Origin: Terriglobia bacterium
GTDB taxonomy: Bacteria; Acidobacteriota; Terriglobia; JAJPHL01
DNA: 64,000 bases
Reading direction: 5' to 3'
NCBI GenBank assembly: GCA_021325275.1
Contig: JAJPHL010000032.1
Location: 62,001 to 126,000, forward strand
Part shown: piece after piece, positions 40,777 to 49,142 of the stretch
How the letters are laid out: each line of letters starts with the position of its first letter
Numbering within the stretch: position 1 is the first letter of the stretch
The notes under the pieces: model-generated
Database searches by the model: none
What the model was told of the DNA's origin: nothing
Seen by the model: the letters and a program-made list of their open reading frames with translations, nothing else
Made by a program: the position numbers and the translations under genes

Positions 40777-41421
40777 TTATTCGGGGAGATAGTCTTTCAA
40801 CAACGGATAAACTTGACGCGCGAACGTCGTGGCGACTTCCTCGGCTTGCTGCGACGATCCGCCGTAGGGCACCAGAACGCGGATCAGCGCGCCGTCGGTG
40901 CGGCCGGTCTTCAGCGCTTCCCAAACGAGAATCGCTTTGCCTTGGTATTCGCTGGCGAACGCGCGGCCGTGCGTGTCGTACCAATAGAGCACGTAACTTT
41001 TCGACGTTTCGTTCTGCACCACGTAGTGATTCACGTCGATGGTGCGGTGCACGGAAGGAATTTCCAGCGGCTTCTGCACGCTCTCCAGAACTTCCCATCC
41101 CGCGCCCGGCAGGCAATTCTTCGGCGAGTGCATGCTTTCGCCGGCGCGTTGCTGCTCGTAATAGCCGATGTAGAGATTCACCCACGCGCCGTCTTTGTGC
41201 TGATAGTCGCGATTCAAATAATCGCTGGCTTGCAGAACCTTGAGGACTTCCTCGGGGAACTTGCCTTCGTCGCGGCCTTTCCAGTCGCCCACCTGTAAGG
41301 GGAATTGGTCGAAACTGCGGCGCAACGGCACGGCGCGTCCTTGACGCACCCACACGCTCAAGACCGCGGCGGCGGTCAGCAGGATCAACATTCCGGCGTA
41401 GCGAGGATTGCTTCGTTTCAT
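40777..41421 (-). CDS. EpsI-domain (DUF3485) exosortase-associated protein
   Basis: 'FDQFPLQVGDWKGRDEGKFPEEVLKVLQASDYLNRDYQHKDGAWVNLYIGYYEQQRAGESMHSPKNCLPGAGWEVLE' is a typical EpsI core. ATGA overlap with the exosortase stop. Confidence 0.92.
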   Translation of the reverse strand: MKRSNPRYAGMLILLTAAAVLSVWVRQGRAVPLRRSFDQFPLQVGDWKGRDEGKFPEEVLKVLQASDYLNRDYQHKDGAWVNLYIGYYEQQRAGESMHSPKNCLPGAGWEVLESVQKPLEIPSVHRTIDVNHYVVQNETSKSYVLYWYDTHGRAFASEYQGKAILVWEALKTGRTDGALIRVLVPYGGSSQQAEEVATTFARQVYPLLKDYLPE

Positions 41422-42395
41422 CAGGCCACTCCTGTCGGCGTCGGTGCGGTGTTTTGCGTGCGCGCCAGCGCGGCCGCCTCTTCGGCATCGTCGTCGGGCG
41501 CGGGCGACGGCCATAGTTTCTGCACCAGCGCACTCAATCCATAAAGAATCGCGAAGGCCACGATGAAAATCGCCCAGCCGTCGAGTTCATGGAAGAAACC
41601 CATCGCGTATTTGACGCTCCAACGTTCCGCAATGATTCCGGTCACGGCGATTCGCAGGACGTTGAGGGCCAATGCGGTGGGAATCGCCAGCACGATCAGC
41701 AGAATGCGTTGGCCGAGTCCGCGCCAGCGCATGTATCCGAGAATCACCGACAGCGCGATCAGCGAGACCAGCGAGCGCAAGCCGCTGCACGCTTCCGCCA
41801 CGCCCAGCGACGTACTGGCGAGCTGCAACACGTTGCCTTCTTGCAACACGGGAACGTCGCAGAAGTTCAGCGTGCCGGCGCTCAGGTCCGATGCGATCGC
41901 TTGCAGCGGAATCGAGACGGTGTTGAAGATCAGCGCGGGGATGGGAATCGCCAGCAGCAAGAATCCCAAGGGAAACGCCATCACGCGCAGCCGTTTCCAT
42001 CCCATGAAGTACAAAACCACGCCGGCCATCAGCCCGATCACCGAGGTGCGCGTCAGGAAAAACTCGGCTCCCAGGCGCCCGACAAAATATACGAATAGAG
42101 ATCCGATGACCACGAACAATCCCCAACCGATCGCCGGTTGGGCCGGCTCGGCCGCAAAGCGGTGGCGCTTGCGCCACGCGAAATAGAGCGCCAGCGGCGG
42201 AATCAGGATGCCGTGAGAGTTGTTGGGATCGTTCCACCAATCGCCGGCCAGCCGCGTGAACGTGTCCGCGTACATCACGGCGAGAGGAAGCAGCAGCAGC
42301 GCGGCCTGAATCCAGACGAGGGTATGCTCGCGGATACTGTCCAGAACACTATCGCGAAAACGAATACCGCCGGCGACGACTTCAGACACACTCAT
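41421..42395 (-). CDS. Exosortase (EpsH-type)
   Basis: Polytopic; 'VAEACSGLRSLVSLIALSVILGYM', 'PTALALNVLRIAVTGIIAERW', 'HELDGWAIF' supply the Cys/Arg/His exosortase motifs. Confidence 0.94.
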   Translation of the reverse strand: MSVSEVVAGGIRFRDSVLDSIREHTLVWIQAALLLLPLAVMYADTFTRLAGDWWNDPNNSHGILIPPLALYFAWRKRHRFAAEPAQPAIGWGLFVVIGSLFVYFVGRLGAEFFLTRTSVIGLMAGVVLYFMGWKRLRVMAFPLGFLLLAIPIPALIFNTVSIPLQAIASDLSAGTLNFCDVPVLQEGNVLQLASTSLGVAEACSGLRSLVSLIALSVILGYMRWRGLGQRILLIVLAIPTALALNVLRIAVTGIIAERWSVKYAMGFFHELDGWAIFIVAFAILYGLSALVQKLWPSPAPDDDAEEAAALARTQNTAPTPTGVA

Positions 42396-42419
42396 GGGGG
42401 TTCTTTCTCAGTTTTGCAT

Positions 42420-43781
42420 CTATGCCGTATCCATTTGCAAGTCGCGCATCTTGTAGAGCAGCGCCTTGTAGGAAATGTTCAGCATTTTGGCGGCTTCCTT
42501 GCGGCGCCACTGCGTTTGCTCGAGCGCCGCTTGGATCGCTTTGCGCTCGGCCTCGCGTTTTTGGTCGCGCAGCCCCGCGGCTGCCGTGTGGACCGGAGAC
42601 GCCGCGGCCGCCAGTGCCGCCGGTTTGTTCTCGCTTTCACCCAACTCGCCCAGCATCATCGATTCGTCGCCCAGGATCACCAGGCGGCGAATAAAGTTTT
42701 CCAGCTCTCGCAAATTGCCGGGCCAACTGTACTCGAGCATTCGCGCCAGCATCGCGGGAGAAATTTTCAGCGACTGGCCGGCGGGCGAATACTTGTTCAG
42801 GAAATAGTCGACAAACGTGGGAATCTCCTCGCGGCGATCGCGCAACGGCGGCAAGGCGATGGAAAACACGTTCAAGCGATAGTACAAGTCTTGCCGGAAG
42901 CGGCCGTCGGCAATCGCCTGACTCACGTTCACGTTGGTCGCGGCGACCACCCGCACGTCGACGTGCGTGGGCGAGGTGGCGCCGAGACGGAAATAGCGGC
43001 CGTCTTGCAGGACGTGCAGCAATTTCGCCTGAAGGAAAACCTGCATCTCGGCGATTTCGTCGAGGAACAGCGTGCCTTTGTGCGCCAACTCGAACTTGCC
43101 GGGCTTCGATCCATTCGCGCCGGTGAACGCGCCGCGCTCGTAGCCGAACAATTCGCTTTCCAGCAGGTCCGAAGGCAGCGCCGCGCAATTCACCTTGACG
43201 AATTTTTGTCCCGCGCGATTCGACGCGTGATGCAAATACCGCGCGATGACTTCCTTGCCCGATCCACTTTCCCCGACGATCAGCACCGGCACGTCGGCGG
43301 GCGCCACCCGCGTGCAGTTCTCGCGGATTTTCTGCATCGCTTCACTGCACACGAGGAACGGCAGCGGACCCAGCGTCGACCGCGATTCCGGCGCGACCAC
43401 CGACAGCTCTTCGGACAAGCATTTGTCGAGCGCTTCCTCGAGCTGCGCGTTGGAAAACGGCTTGATCAGATAATCCGTGGCGCCCATCTTCACGGCGGCG
43501 ACGATCTTGTCGGCGTCCGACGTGCAGGAAATCATCACGACTTTCTGGCGAGGATTCGCTTCCAGCAGGCGGCGCAGCGTCTCCAGGCCGCCCATGCCGG
43601 GCAAGTTCAAATCGAGCAGCACGACCGACGGCGGCTGCTGACGCAAAATGAAATCGATAGCCGCTTCGCCGGTGCCCACGGCGGTGGTTTGATAACCCAT
43701 CGCGGTGAGCGTGGCGCGCAGGACGGTGCGAATGTCATCTTCGTCGTCCACGATTAACGTGCTGCGTGTTTCTTCAGGCAT
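42420..43781 (-). CDS. NtrC-family sigma-54-dependent response regulator (REC-AAA-Fis)
   Basis: REC 'VVLLDLNLPGMGG', AAA+ 'VGESGSGKEVIARYLH', 'ERGAFTGANGS', HTH 'KEAAKMLNISYKALLYKMRDL'. Confidence 0.95.
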   Translation of the reverse strand: MPEETRSTLIVDDEDDIRTVLRATLTAMGYQTTAVGTGEAAIDFILRQQPPSVVLLDLNLPGMGGLETLRRLLEANPRQKVVMISCTSDADKIVAAVKMGATDYLIKPFSNAQLEEALDKCLSEELSVVAPESRSTLGPLPFLVCSEAMQKIRENCTRVAPADVPVLIVGESGSGKEVIARYLHHASNRAGQKFVKVNCAALPSDLLESELFGYERGAFTGANGSKPGKFELAHKGTLFLDEIAEMQVFLQAKLLHVLQDGRYFRLGATSPTHVDVRVVAATNVNVSQAIADGRFRQDLYYRLNVFSIALPPLRDRREEIPTFVDYFLNKYSPAGQSLKISPAMLARMLEYSWPGNLRELENFIRRLVILGDESMMLGELGESENKPAALAAAASPVHTAAAGLRDQKREAERKAIQAALEQTQWRRKEAAKMLNISYKALLYKMRDLQMDTA

Positions 43782-43814
43782 AAAGTCTCAAAACACCGAC
43801 CACTCAGAACCGCC

Positions 43815-43860
43815 CGCGGTAGCAGACGGGTAAAGCGGCTTGCACCCATTCGCTACCGCG
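43815..43860. repeat. Intergenic inverted repeat between histidine kinase and response regulator genes
   Basis: CGCGGTAGC (43815-43823) / GCTACCGCG (43852-43860): 9-bp perfect arms. Confidence 0.5.
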
Positions 43861-43875
43861 AATGGTTCCGACACT

Positions 43876-45192
43876 CTATCGAGGGATCACGAGATGAAAC
43901 GCGGTCCCGTGACCGACGCGGCTTTCCACCCAGATTTTCCCTTTATGTGCCGTTACAATTTTACGAGCAATCGCGAGTCCCAAGCCCATGCCGCCGGGTG
44001 CGCTGCCGGGCACTTGGAAGTAATCCTCGAAAATCTCTTGATGATACTCCGATGGAATGCCCGGACCGTTGTCGGTGACCGAAAAGCGCACGCCGTTTGC
44101 ATCGGCGTCCTCTTCCTCCTGCCGGCGTTCCTGAGAAACGCTGACCGCCGCCACGCGCCGCTCCCAAAAATGCAGATCGGCCACCAGCGTCACCTGGCCT
44201 CCCTTGGGAGTATACTTCAAAGCATTCTCGCAGAGATTGTTGAGGACGTTCTGGAGTTTACCGCGATCGCACCGCACACGCGGAAGCTCGCGCGCCGCCG
44301 CGTACTCGAACTGAATGCCGCGCGCTTGCCCGAGTTTCTTCCAATACTTCGCCGCTTCCGCCACGATGTCGCCGGCATCGTGCTCCGCGAACACCAGCGA
44401 CAGCTTGCCGCGCTCGACGGCCGCGAAGTCGAGGAAGGAATTCACGACATTCAAAAGGCGCCGGCAGTTTTGTACCGAAAGCTGCACGATTTCCTTTTGT
44501 TGAGCATTCAGCGCTCCCAGACTCCCGCCCAGCAATAGTTCACAAGACCCGTTGATCACCGCTAGGGGCGTTTTCAATTCGTGGGTCGCGGCGGCCAGCA
44601 TGCCGGTCTTCTGTTTGTTGATCTCGCCCAGCTCGAGATACGCCTGGAAGAGCGTTTCAAACGCGGCCTTTCTCGCCGACAACTCCGTGGGTCCCGGCGC
44701 GGCGCCTGGGGCAATGATGCCGGAGTCGGTCGAGGGGCCGAGCGCCGATGGGTCGATGATGTCCCACGCGGCTTCGAGCGAGCAGTTCGGCCCCGTCACG
44801 TGCAAGCGAATCCGCAGCGTGACCGACATTTCCGTCTGATCGTCTCGCGACTTCACCAGCGCCGGGCACTTCACCGCCGAACCCTTCAGGGCGCGATCGA
44901 AGTATTGCTTCAGGCGCGTGGCGCTCGGTTTCGAGAACAGGTTGGTGATCGGCTGGCCGAGGAACGTGGACTCGGCTACGCCGAGCGCCTTGATCGCGAC
45001 ACCATTGGCGCTGACGACCTGGCCTTCTAGATTCAGAAGGAGAATCGCGCGAACCCGGTGGCCGGCCGACTTACTTGCGGTCGGGCTCGACGCCACCTTC
45101 TCGGGGGCTAAAACATTTGTCCTGCCACTTGTATTCATCGTATCGTTACTGCTTGTCCCTAGAGCGCAGACAATAGTGAAACAATCTTGCAC
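43876..45192 (-). CDS. PAS-domain sensor histidine kinase
   Basis: H-box 'AAATHELKTPLAVINGSCELLLGG', N-box 'NVLNNLCENALKYTPKGG', 'VTDNGPGIP', 'GMGLGLAIARKIV'. No TM segments; start possibly MNTSGR at 45138. Confidence 0.93.
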   Translation of the reverse strand: MQDCFTIVCALGTSSNDTMNTSGRTNVLAPEKVASSPTASKSAGHRVRAILLLNLEGQVVSANGVAIKALGVAESTFLGQPITNLFSKPSATRLKQYFDRALKGSAVKCPALVKSRDDQTEMSVTLRIRLHVTGPNCSLEAAWDIIDPSALGPSTDSGIIAPGAAPGPTELSARKAAFETLFQAYLELGEINKQKTGMLAAATHELKTPLAVINGSCELLLGGSLGALNAQQKEIVQLSVQNCRRLLNVVNSFLDFAAVERGKLSLVFAEHDAGDIVAEAAKYWKKLGQARGIQFEYAAARELPRVRCDRGKLQNVLNNLCENALKYTPKGGQVTLVADLHFWERRVAAVSVSQERRQEEEDADANGVRFSVTDNGPGIPSEYHQEIFEDYFQVPGSAPGGMGLGLAIARKIVTAHKGKIWVESRVGHGTAFHLVIPR

Positions 45193-45521
45193 GACAGAGC
45201 AATGGGAACCAAGTACTTGCTCACTGGATCAAGTGTACTAGCAGCCTCTTGGAACTGGATGCACCCATACCCGCAACCTTTGTGATTCTACATTAGAATG
45301 AGTGCGTTAGATGTTAAAATCTCGCGGGGCTCAAACGATTTTTCTCTTGCTTAGAAAGGCCCATGGTAATAGAGTGGGTCAGCCACAACGGCGGGTGGAA
45401 TGACGGTAGTGGAAAGAATTGGGATTTTTTCGCACATTAATTTCCTCGCGGCAAGTCGGGCGGGACGTAACCACTTAGCTAACTCGCTTAGAACAAAGCA
45501 GCAGCCCATGTGTGCAAGGAA

Positions 45522-45537
45522 TGGTTCAAAACGTGCA
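45522..45537 (+). promoter_or_regulatory. Candidate sigma-54 (-24/-12) promoter upstream of the receiver-less activator/EPS operon
   Basis: TGGTTCAAAACGTGCA: GG-N10-GC core with partial TGGCACG-N4-TTGCA match, about 78 nt before the ATG at 45615. Confidence 0.35.
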
Positions 45538-45614
45538 AGTTTTTTTCACGCCTGAACGTGGTTTGAGGGCAATGGTAAGGGTGTCGCTAATTTGACTGGG
45601 TTGGGAACTATCTT

Positions 45615-46649
45615 ATGAGCACCATCACTGAACCTGTATTTCAAATGGAAGCCGGGTCCGGGCCAAGCGAGTTTCTGTTCGGCAGCACTCCGGTGATGCT
45701 GGACCTGAAGAAGAAGATCGCGTTGGTTTCGAACACCGACGTTCCGGTGCTGATCACCGGAGAGTCCGGCACCGGCAAGGAGTCGCTGGCGATTGAGATT
45801 CATCGATCGTCCCGGCGCGGACCCAATCCGTTCGTCAAGGTGAACTGCGCGGCGATTCCCGGCGCGCTGATGGAATCGGAACTGTTCGGTTTCGAACGCG
45901 GCGCATTCACCGGCGCGGTGCAGCGGCGCATCGGAAAATTCGAGCAAGCCACCACCGGCACGATCTTCCTCGACGAAATCGCCGACCTCGATCTCGCGTT
46001 GCAAGCGAAATTGCTGCACGTGTTGCAAGACGGCAATCTGTCGATGATCGGCGCGAGCGAAGAAGTGATGCTCGACACGCGCGTGATCTGCGCCACGAAT
46101 CGCGATATCCCGTCGGCGGTGCAAGGCGGACAATTCCGGCAGGACTTGTTCTACCGCATCAACGTGATCCACGTGAATCTGCCGGCGCTGCGGCAACGTC
46201 GCGCGGACTTGCCGGAGTTGGTGGATCATTTTCTGGCTCACTACACGAAGCTTTTCGGGCGTCCCGTGGCGAAACCATCGGCGGCGCTCGTCGAGTTGTT
46301 CGGCTCGTATCATTGGCCGGGCAATATCCGCGAACTGGAGAACACGCTCAAGCAGCTTGTGATTCTCCAGAACGAAGGCGAGTTGATCCGCACGTTGGAG
46401 GCGCGTCTCAAGGAAGAAATGGCGCGCATTGTTGATCCCGATGGTACCGTGCCGCTCAAAAAATACGTGAAGTTGGCGGTCCTCAAGGTGGAGAAAGAGC
46501 TTATCCTGAAGGTTCTGAGGCATAATCGCTGGAACCGCAAAAAGAGCGCCCGGATGTTGCGCATCAGCTACCGCGCGTTGCTCTACAAACTCAAGGAATG
46601 CGGTCTCGACCAGCGGGAGACAGCCGTGTTGTCGGAGAGGGCGGAGTAA
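45615..46649 (+). CDS. Sigma-54 interaction AAA+ activator lacking a receiver domain
   Basis: 'ITGESGTGKESLAIEIH', 'ERGAFTGAVQRR', 'GTIFLDEIADL', 'HWPGNIRELENTL', Fis-type HTH 'NRKKSARMLRISYRALLYKL'. Confidence 0.93.
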   Translation: MSTITEPVFQMEAGSGPSEFLFGSTPVMLDLKKKIALVSNTDVPVLITGESGTGKESLAIEIHRSSRRGPNPFVKVNCAAIPGALMESELFGFERGAFTGAVQRRIGKFEQATTGTIFLDEIADLDLALQAKLLHVLQDGNLSMIGASEEVMLDTRVICATNRDIPSAVQGGQFRQDLFYRINVIHVNLPALRQRRADLPELVDHFLAHYTKLFGRPVAKPSAALVELFGSYHWPGNIRELENTLKQLVILQNEGELIRTLEARLKEEMARIVDPDGTVPLKKYVKLAVLKVEKELILKVLRHNRWNRKKSARMLRISYRALLYKLKECGLDQRETAVLSERAE

Positions 46650-47429
46650 ATGTCGATGAAGAAGCAATACGGCCTGAGCGTGCTCGCACTGGCGTGCGGG
46701 TTCGCACTCGCGTCGCCGCGCGCCACGGCGCAAGAGGCTGCTCCTCCGAATCCTCCCAAGCAAGAGGAGAAGAAGGCCGACGAAAAAAAGCCCGAGGAAA
46801 AAAAGCCGCCGGAAGAAAAGAAAGCGGACGAGAAGCAAACCCCTCCCGCCGCTGACCCCAAGGACGCCAAGGCCAGAGATCCCAAAGATCCTGCTTCCAA
46901 GGATCCCGGTTTTACCACCGACATGCCCAAGGATCTCAACGATCAGCCGGAGTTCATCGTAGGTCCCGGCGACGGCTTGATGATCAACGTGTGGAAAGAG
47001 CCCGAAGTCAGCCAACCCGTCACGGTCCGCGGCGATTGCCGCATCACCCTGCAGTTGATCAAAGACGTGGAAGTCTGCGGCATGACTCCCACGCAGATCC
47101 AAAACCTGCTCACCGAAAAACTCAGCAAGTACCTCACGGCGCCCGACGTGACTGTGACGCTCAGCGGCTTGCAGAGCCGCAAAGTTTATTTCATCGGACA
47201 AGTGCGCCGTCCCGGCGCGATGGTTTTGAACGGGCCGATGTCGATTTCGCAAGCGCTCTCCGACGCCGGTGGTCTGGCCGACTACGCCAACGACAAGAAA
47301 GTGATCATTCAGCGAATGATCAATGGTGTGACGAAACAGTTCATCTTCAACTATCGCGACTATTTGAAGGGAAAAAACCCGCAGGGCAATATTCTGCTCA
47401 TGCCCGGCGACATCATCATGGTTCGATAA
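46650..47429 (+). CDS. Polysaccharide biosynthesis/export (Wza-like) protein with K/E/P-rich N-terminal linker
   Basis: 'FIVGPGDGLMINVWKEPEVSQPVTVRGDCRITLQLIKDVEVCGMTPTQIQNLLTEKLSKYL..PDVTVTL..LQSRKVYFIGQVRRPG' (Poly_export + SLBB). Confidence 0.93.
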   Translation: MSMKKQYGLSVLALACGFALASPRATAQEAAPPNPPKQEEKKADEKKPEEKKPPEEKKADEKQTPPAADPKDAKARDPKDPASKDPGFTTDMPKDLNDQPEFIVGPGDGLMINVWKEPEVSQPVTVRGDCRITLQLIKDVEVCGMTPTQIQNLLTEKLSKYLTAPDVTVTLSGLQSRKVYFIGQVRRPGAMVLNGPMSISQALSDAGGLADYANDKKVIIQRMINGVTKQFIFNYRDYLKGKNPQGNILLMPGDIIMVR

Positions 47430-47441
47430 GCAGGTAACCGC

Positions 47442-49094
47442 ATGCCGTCATTCACAAATCGCTTACTCCTGAGCATCGCGTTATGCGCAGCATTGTCGGC
47501 GGCGCAATCGTCGTCCGGATCAAGTGGATCGAGCAGTGCCGGACAAAGCGGATCGGGTCAAGCTTCTTCCGGACAATCCGGATCCGGCGCGCCCGCCGCG
47601 CCTGCCAATCCGAGTCCAGGCTGGGCGGAAACGGGACCCGCGCCGATACCCGCGCTGGGCCAAGGCGGCGGCGAGGGTGGCGGCGCTCCGGCGGTGAATC
47701 CGACGATCGCCGATTACCTCGCGCCCATCAGCAGAATGCGCTGGGGTCCCTTTTCCGTGCTCGGTTGGGACGCGTTCGCGTCGTGGTCGAATCAACCAAT
47801 TGGATTGAATGGCAATACGGGACCGGCGCAACTCGCGACGATCAACGGCGTGCAACAGCCCACGCAAACGTTCGGCTATCACATTGGCACGCAGATGGGC
47901 GCGCGTTGGCGCTGGGGCCGCGGCTTCATCGGACTGCAATACGCTCCCAGCGTCGACTATCAAAGCGCCACGGCCATTCGCCAGATCAATTGGCAAAACG
48001 TGTCGCTGGTGATGGACCGTCCTTTCCGGTTTGGAAAGTGGCGCTTCAGCATGGGCGTTCGTTCCGCGGCGGTGACGACCTATGGCGAAATCTATAATCC
48101 GCCCACGCTCGTGCCGCTCACGGCGTTTCAAGTGCCGATCAGCAATATCGATTTGGTGGGACTGTTGAACGAACCCGAGCCGTTGCAGCCGCCCAAGCCG
48201 CAAGATCTATTCATGGCCACGCGCTTTTACACCGGCAGCGCGTCCATGGCGCTGACGCGCGAGATGGGCCCACGCGACAGTCTCAGTTTTTCCGTCGCCG
48301 CACAGTTGAATCACACGCTGAATTTCGGCCAAGACACAGGCAACCTGCTCAATTACCCGCAATCGAGCGGCGGCATCGCCGGACTCACGTATTCGCACAA
48401 AGTTTCGCCGCGCGCGCAGTGGAGCGTGCAAGCGCGCGAAACGCAGGTGTTCGGTCCCACCTTCTACGTGAATCGTACTTCGGAGCAATCGGTGCAACTG
48501 CTCTACAGTTGGACTCCGTGGCGGCGCTTCAGTTTTCAAGCCGGCGCCGGCCCGGGCCGCTTGGTAGAGCCGCAAGGCCTCGCGACCTTCACATACGTCG
48601 CTACCGCCACCGTCGCATTCACGCCATTCACTGGATCCACGATTGTGACCGGGTATTCGCGGCAGCTCGATCCCACCGGTTTTTCCGGCGGAACGCAGCA
48701 GAATCACATCAATCTCACATGGGCCGCGCCGCAGCCGAAGGGTCACAAGTGGCGGTACGGTTTGGTGACGAATTTCTTGCTCGGAAATTCCAGCCAAGGT
48801 CTGGGAGCACAGCCGGGAACGTATGCCACCGGCGCGAGTGCCAGCGTGATCGGTTCTTACTCGTATCCCATCACTCGCGCGATGAGCCTCAGTGCGAACT
48901 ACGGATACTTTTTCCAGCACCTCACCAACATTGCACCGGGCACGGCTTATCCGAGTCTTTTCCAACGCCACATCGCGTCGGTCGGCATCCACTATTCGTT
49001 CGGATTGCAAGGGGCCGGCGGCGGCGAACTCGGCGGAGCGAGTGGCGGCTTGATTCCCGGCGTCGGGAGCATCGGCCAGTCCATCCCCCGCTAG
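47442..49094 (+). CDS. Hypothetical exported protein, probable outer-membrane beta-barrel in the EPS locus
   Basis: Signal peptide, Ser/Gly/Gln low-complexity linker, alternating amphipathic strands; EPS-operon context. Confidence 0.65.
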   Translation: MPSFTNRLLLSIALCAALSAAQSSSGSSGSSSAGQSGSGQASSGQSGSGAPAAPANPSPGWAETGPAPIPALGQGGGEGGGAPAVNPTIADYLAPISRMRWGPFSVLGWDAFASWSNQPIGLNGNTGPAQLATINGVQQPTQTFGYHIGTQMGARWRWGRGFIGLQYAPSVDYQSATAIRQINWQNVSLVMDRPFRFGKWRFSMGVRSAAVTTYGEIYNPPTLVPLTAFQVPISNIDLVGLLNEPEPLQPPKPQDLFMATRFYTGSASMALTREMGPRDSLSFSVAAQLNHTLNFGQDTGNLLNYPQSSGGIAGLTYSHKVSPRAQWSVQARETQVFGPTFYVNRTSEQSVQLLYSWTPWRRFSFQAGAGPGRLVEPQGLATFTYVATATVAFTPFTGSTIVTGYSRQLDPTGFSGGTQQNHINLTWAAPQPKGHKWRYGLVTNFLLGNSSQGLGAQPGTYATGASASVIGSYSYPITRAMSLSANYGYFFQHLTNIAPGTAYPSLFQRHIASVGIHYSFGLQGAGGGELGGASGGLIPGVGSIGQSIPR

Positions 49095-49142
49095 AGCGTC
49101 TGAGATGTTGATATCGATGTTGGATTCGGGTCCATCGCGGAC

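Noticed and set aside
39802-41298. 498-aa plus-strand ORF opposite nucleotide-sugar dehydrogenase and EpsI
   Set aside because: Spans two convincing genes on the other strand; shadow ORF.
42138-43757. 539-aa plus-strand ORF opposite the NtrC-type regulator
   Set aside because: Shadow ORF; regulator motifs on the minus strand are intact.
45348-45363. Second GG-N10-GC match (minus strand TGGGCCTTTCTAAGCA) as a sigma-54 promoter for the kinase operon
   Set aside because: Only the core dinucleotides fit; such matches are expected by chance in a region this size.
45546-47252. 568-aa minus-strand ORF opposite the sigma-54 activator and exporter
   Set aside because: Shadow ORF covering two well-supported genes.
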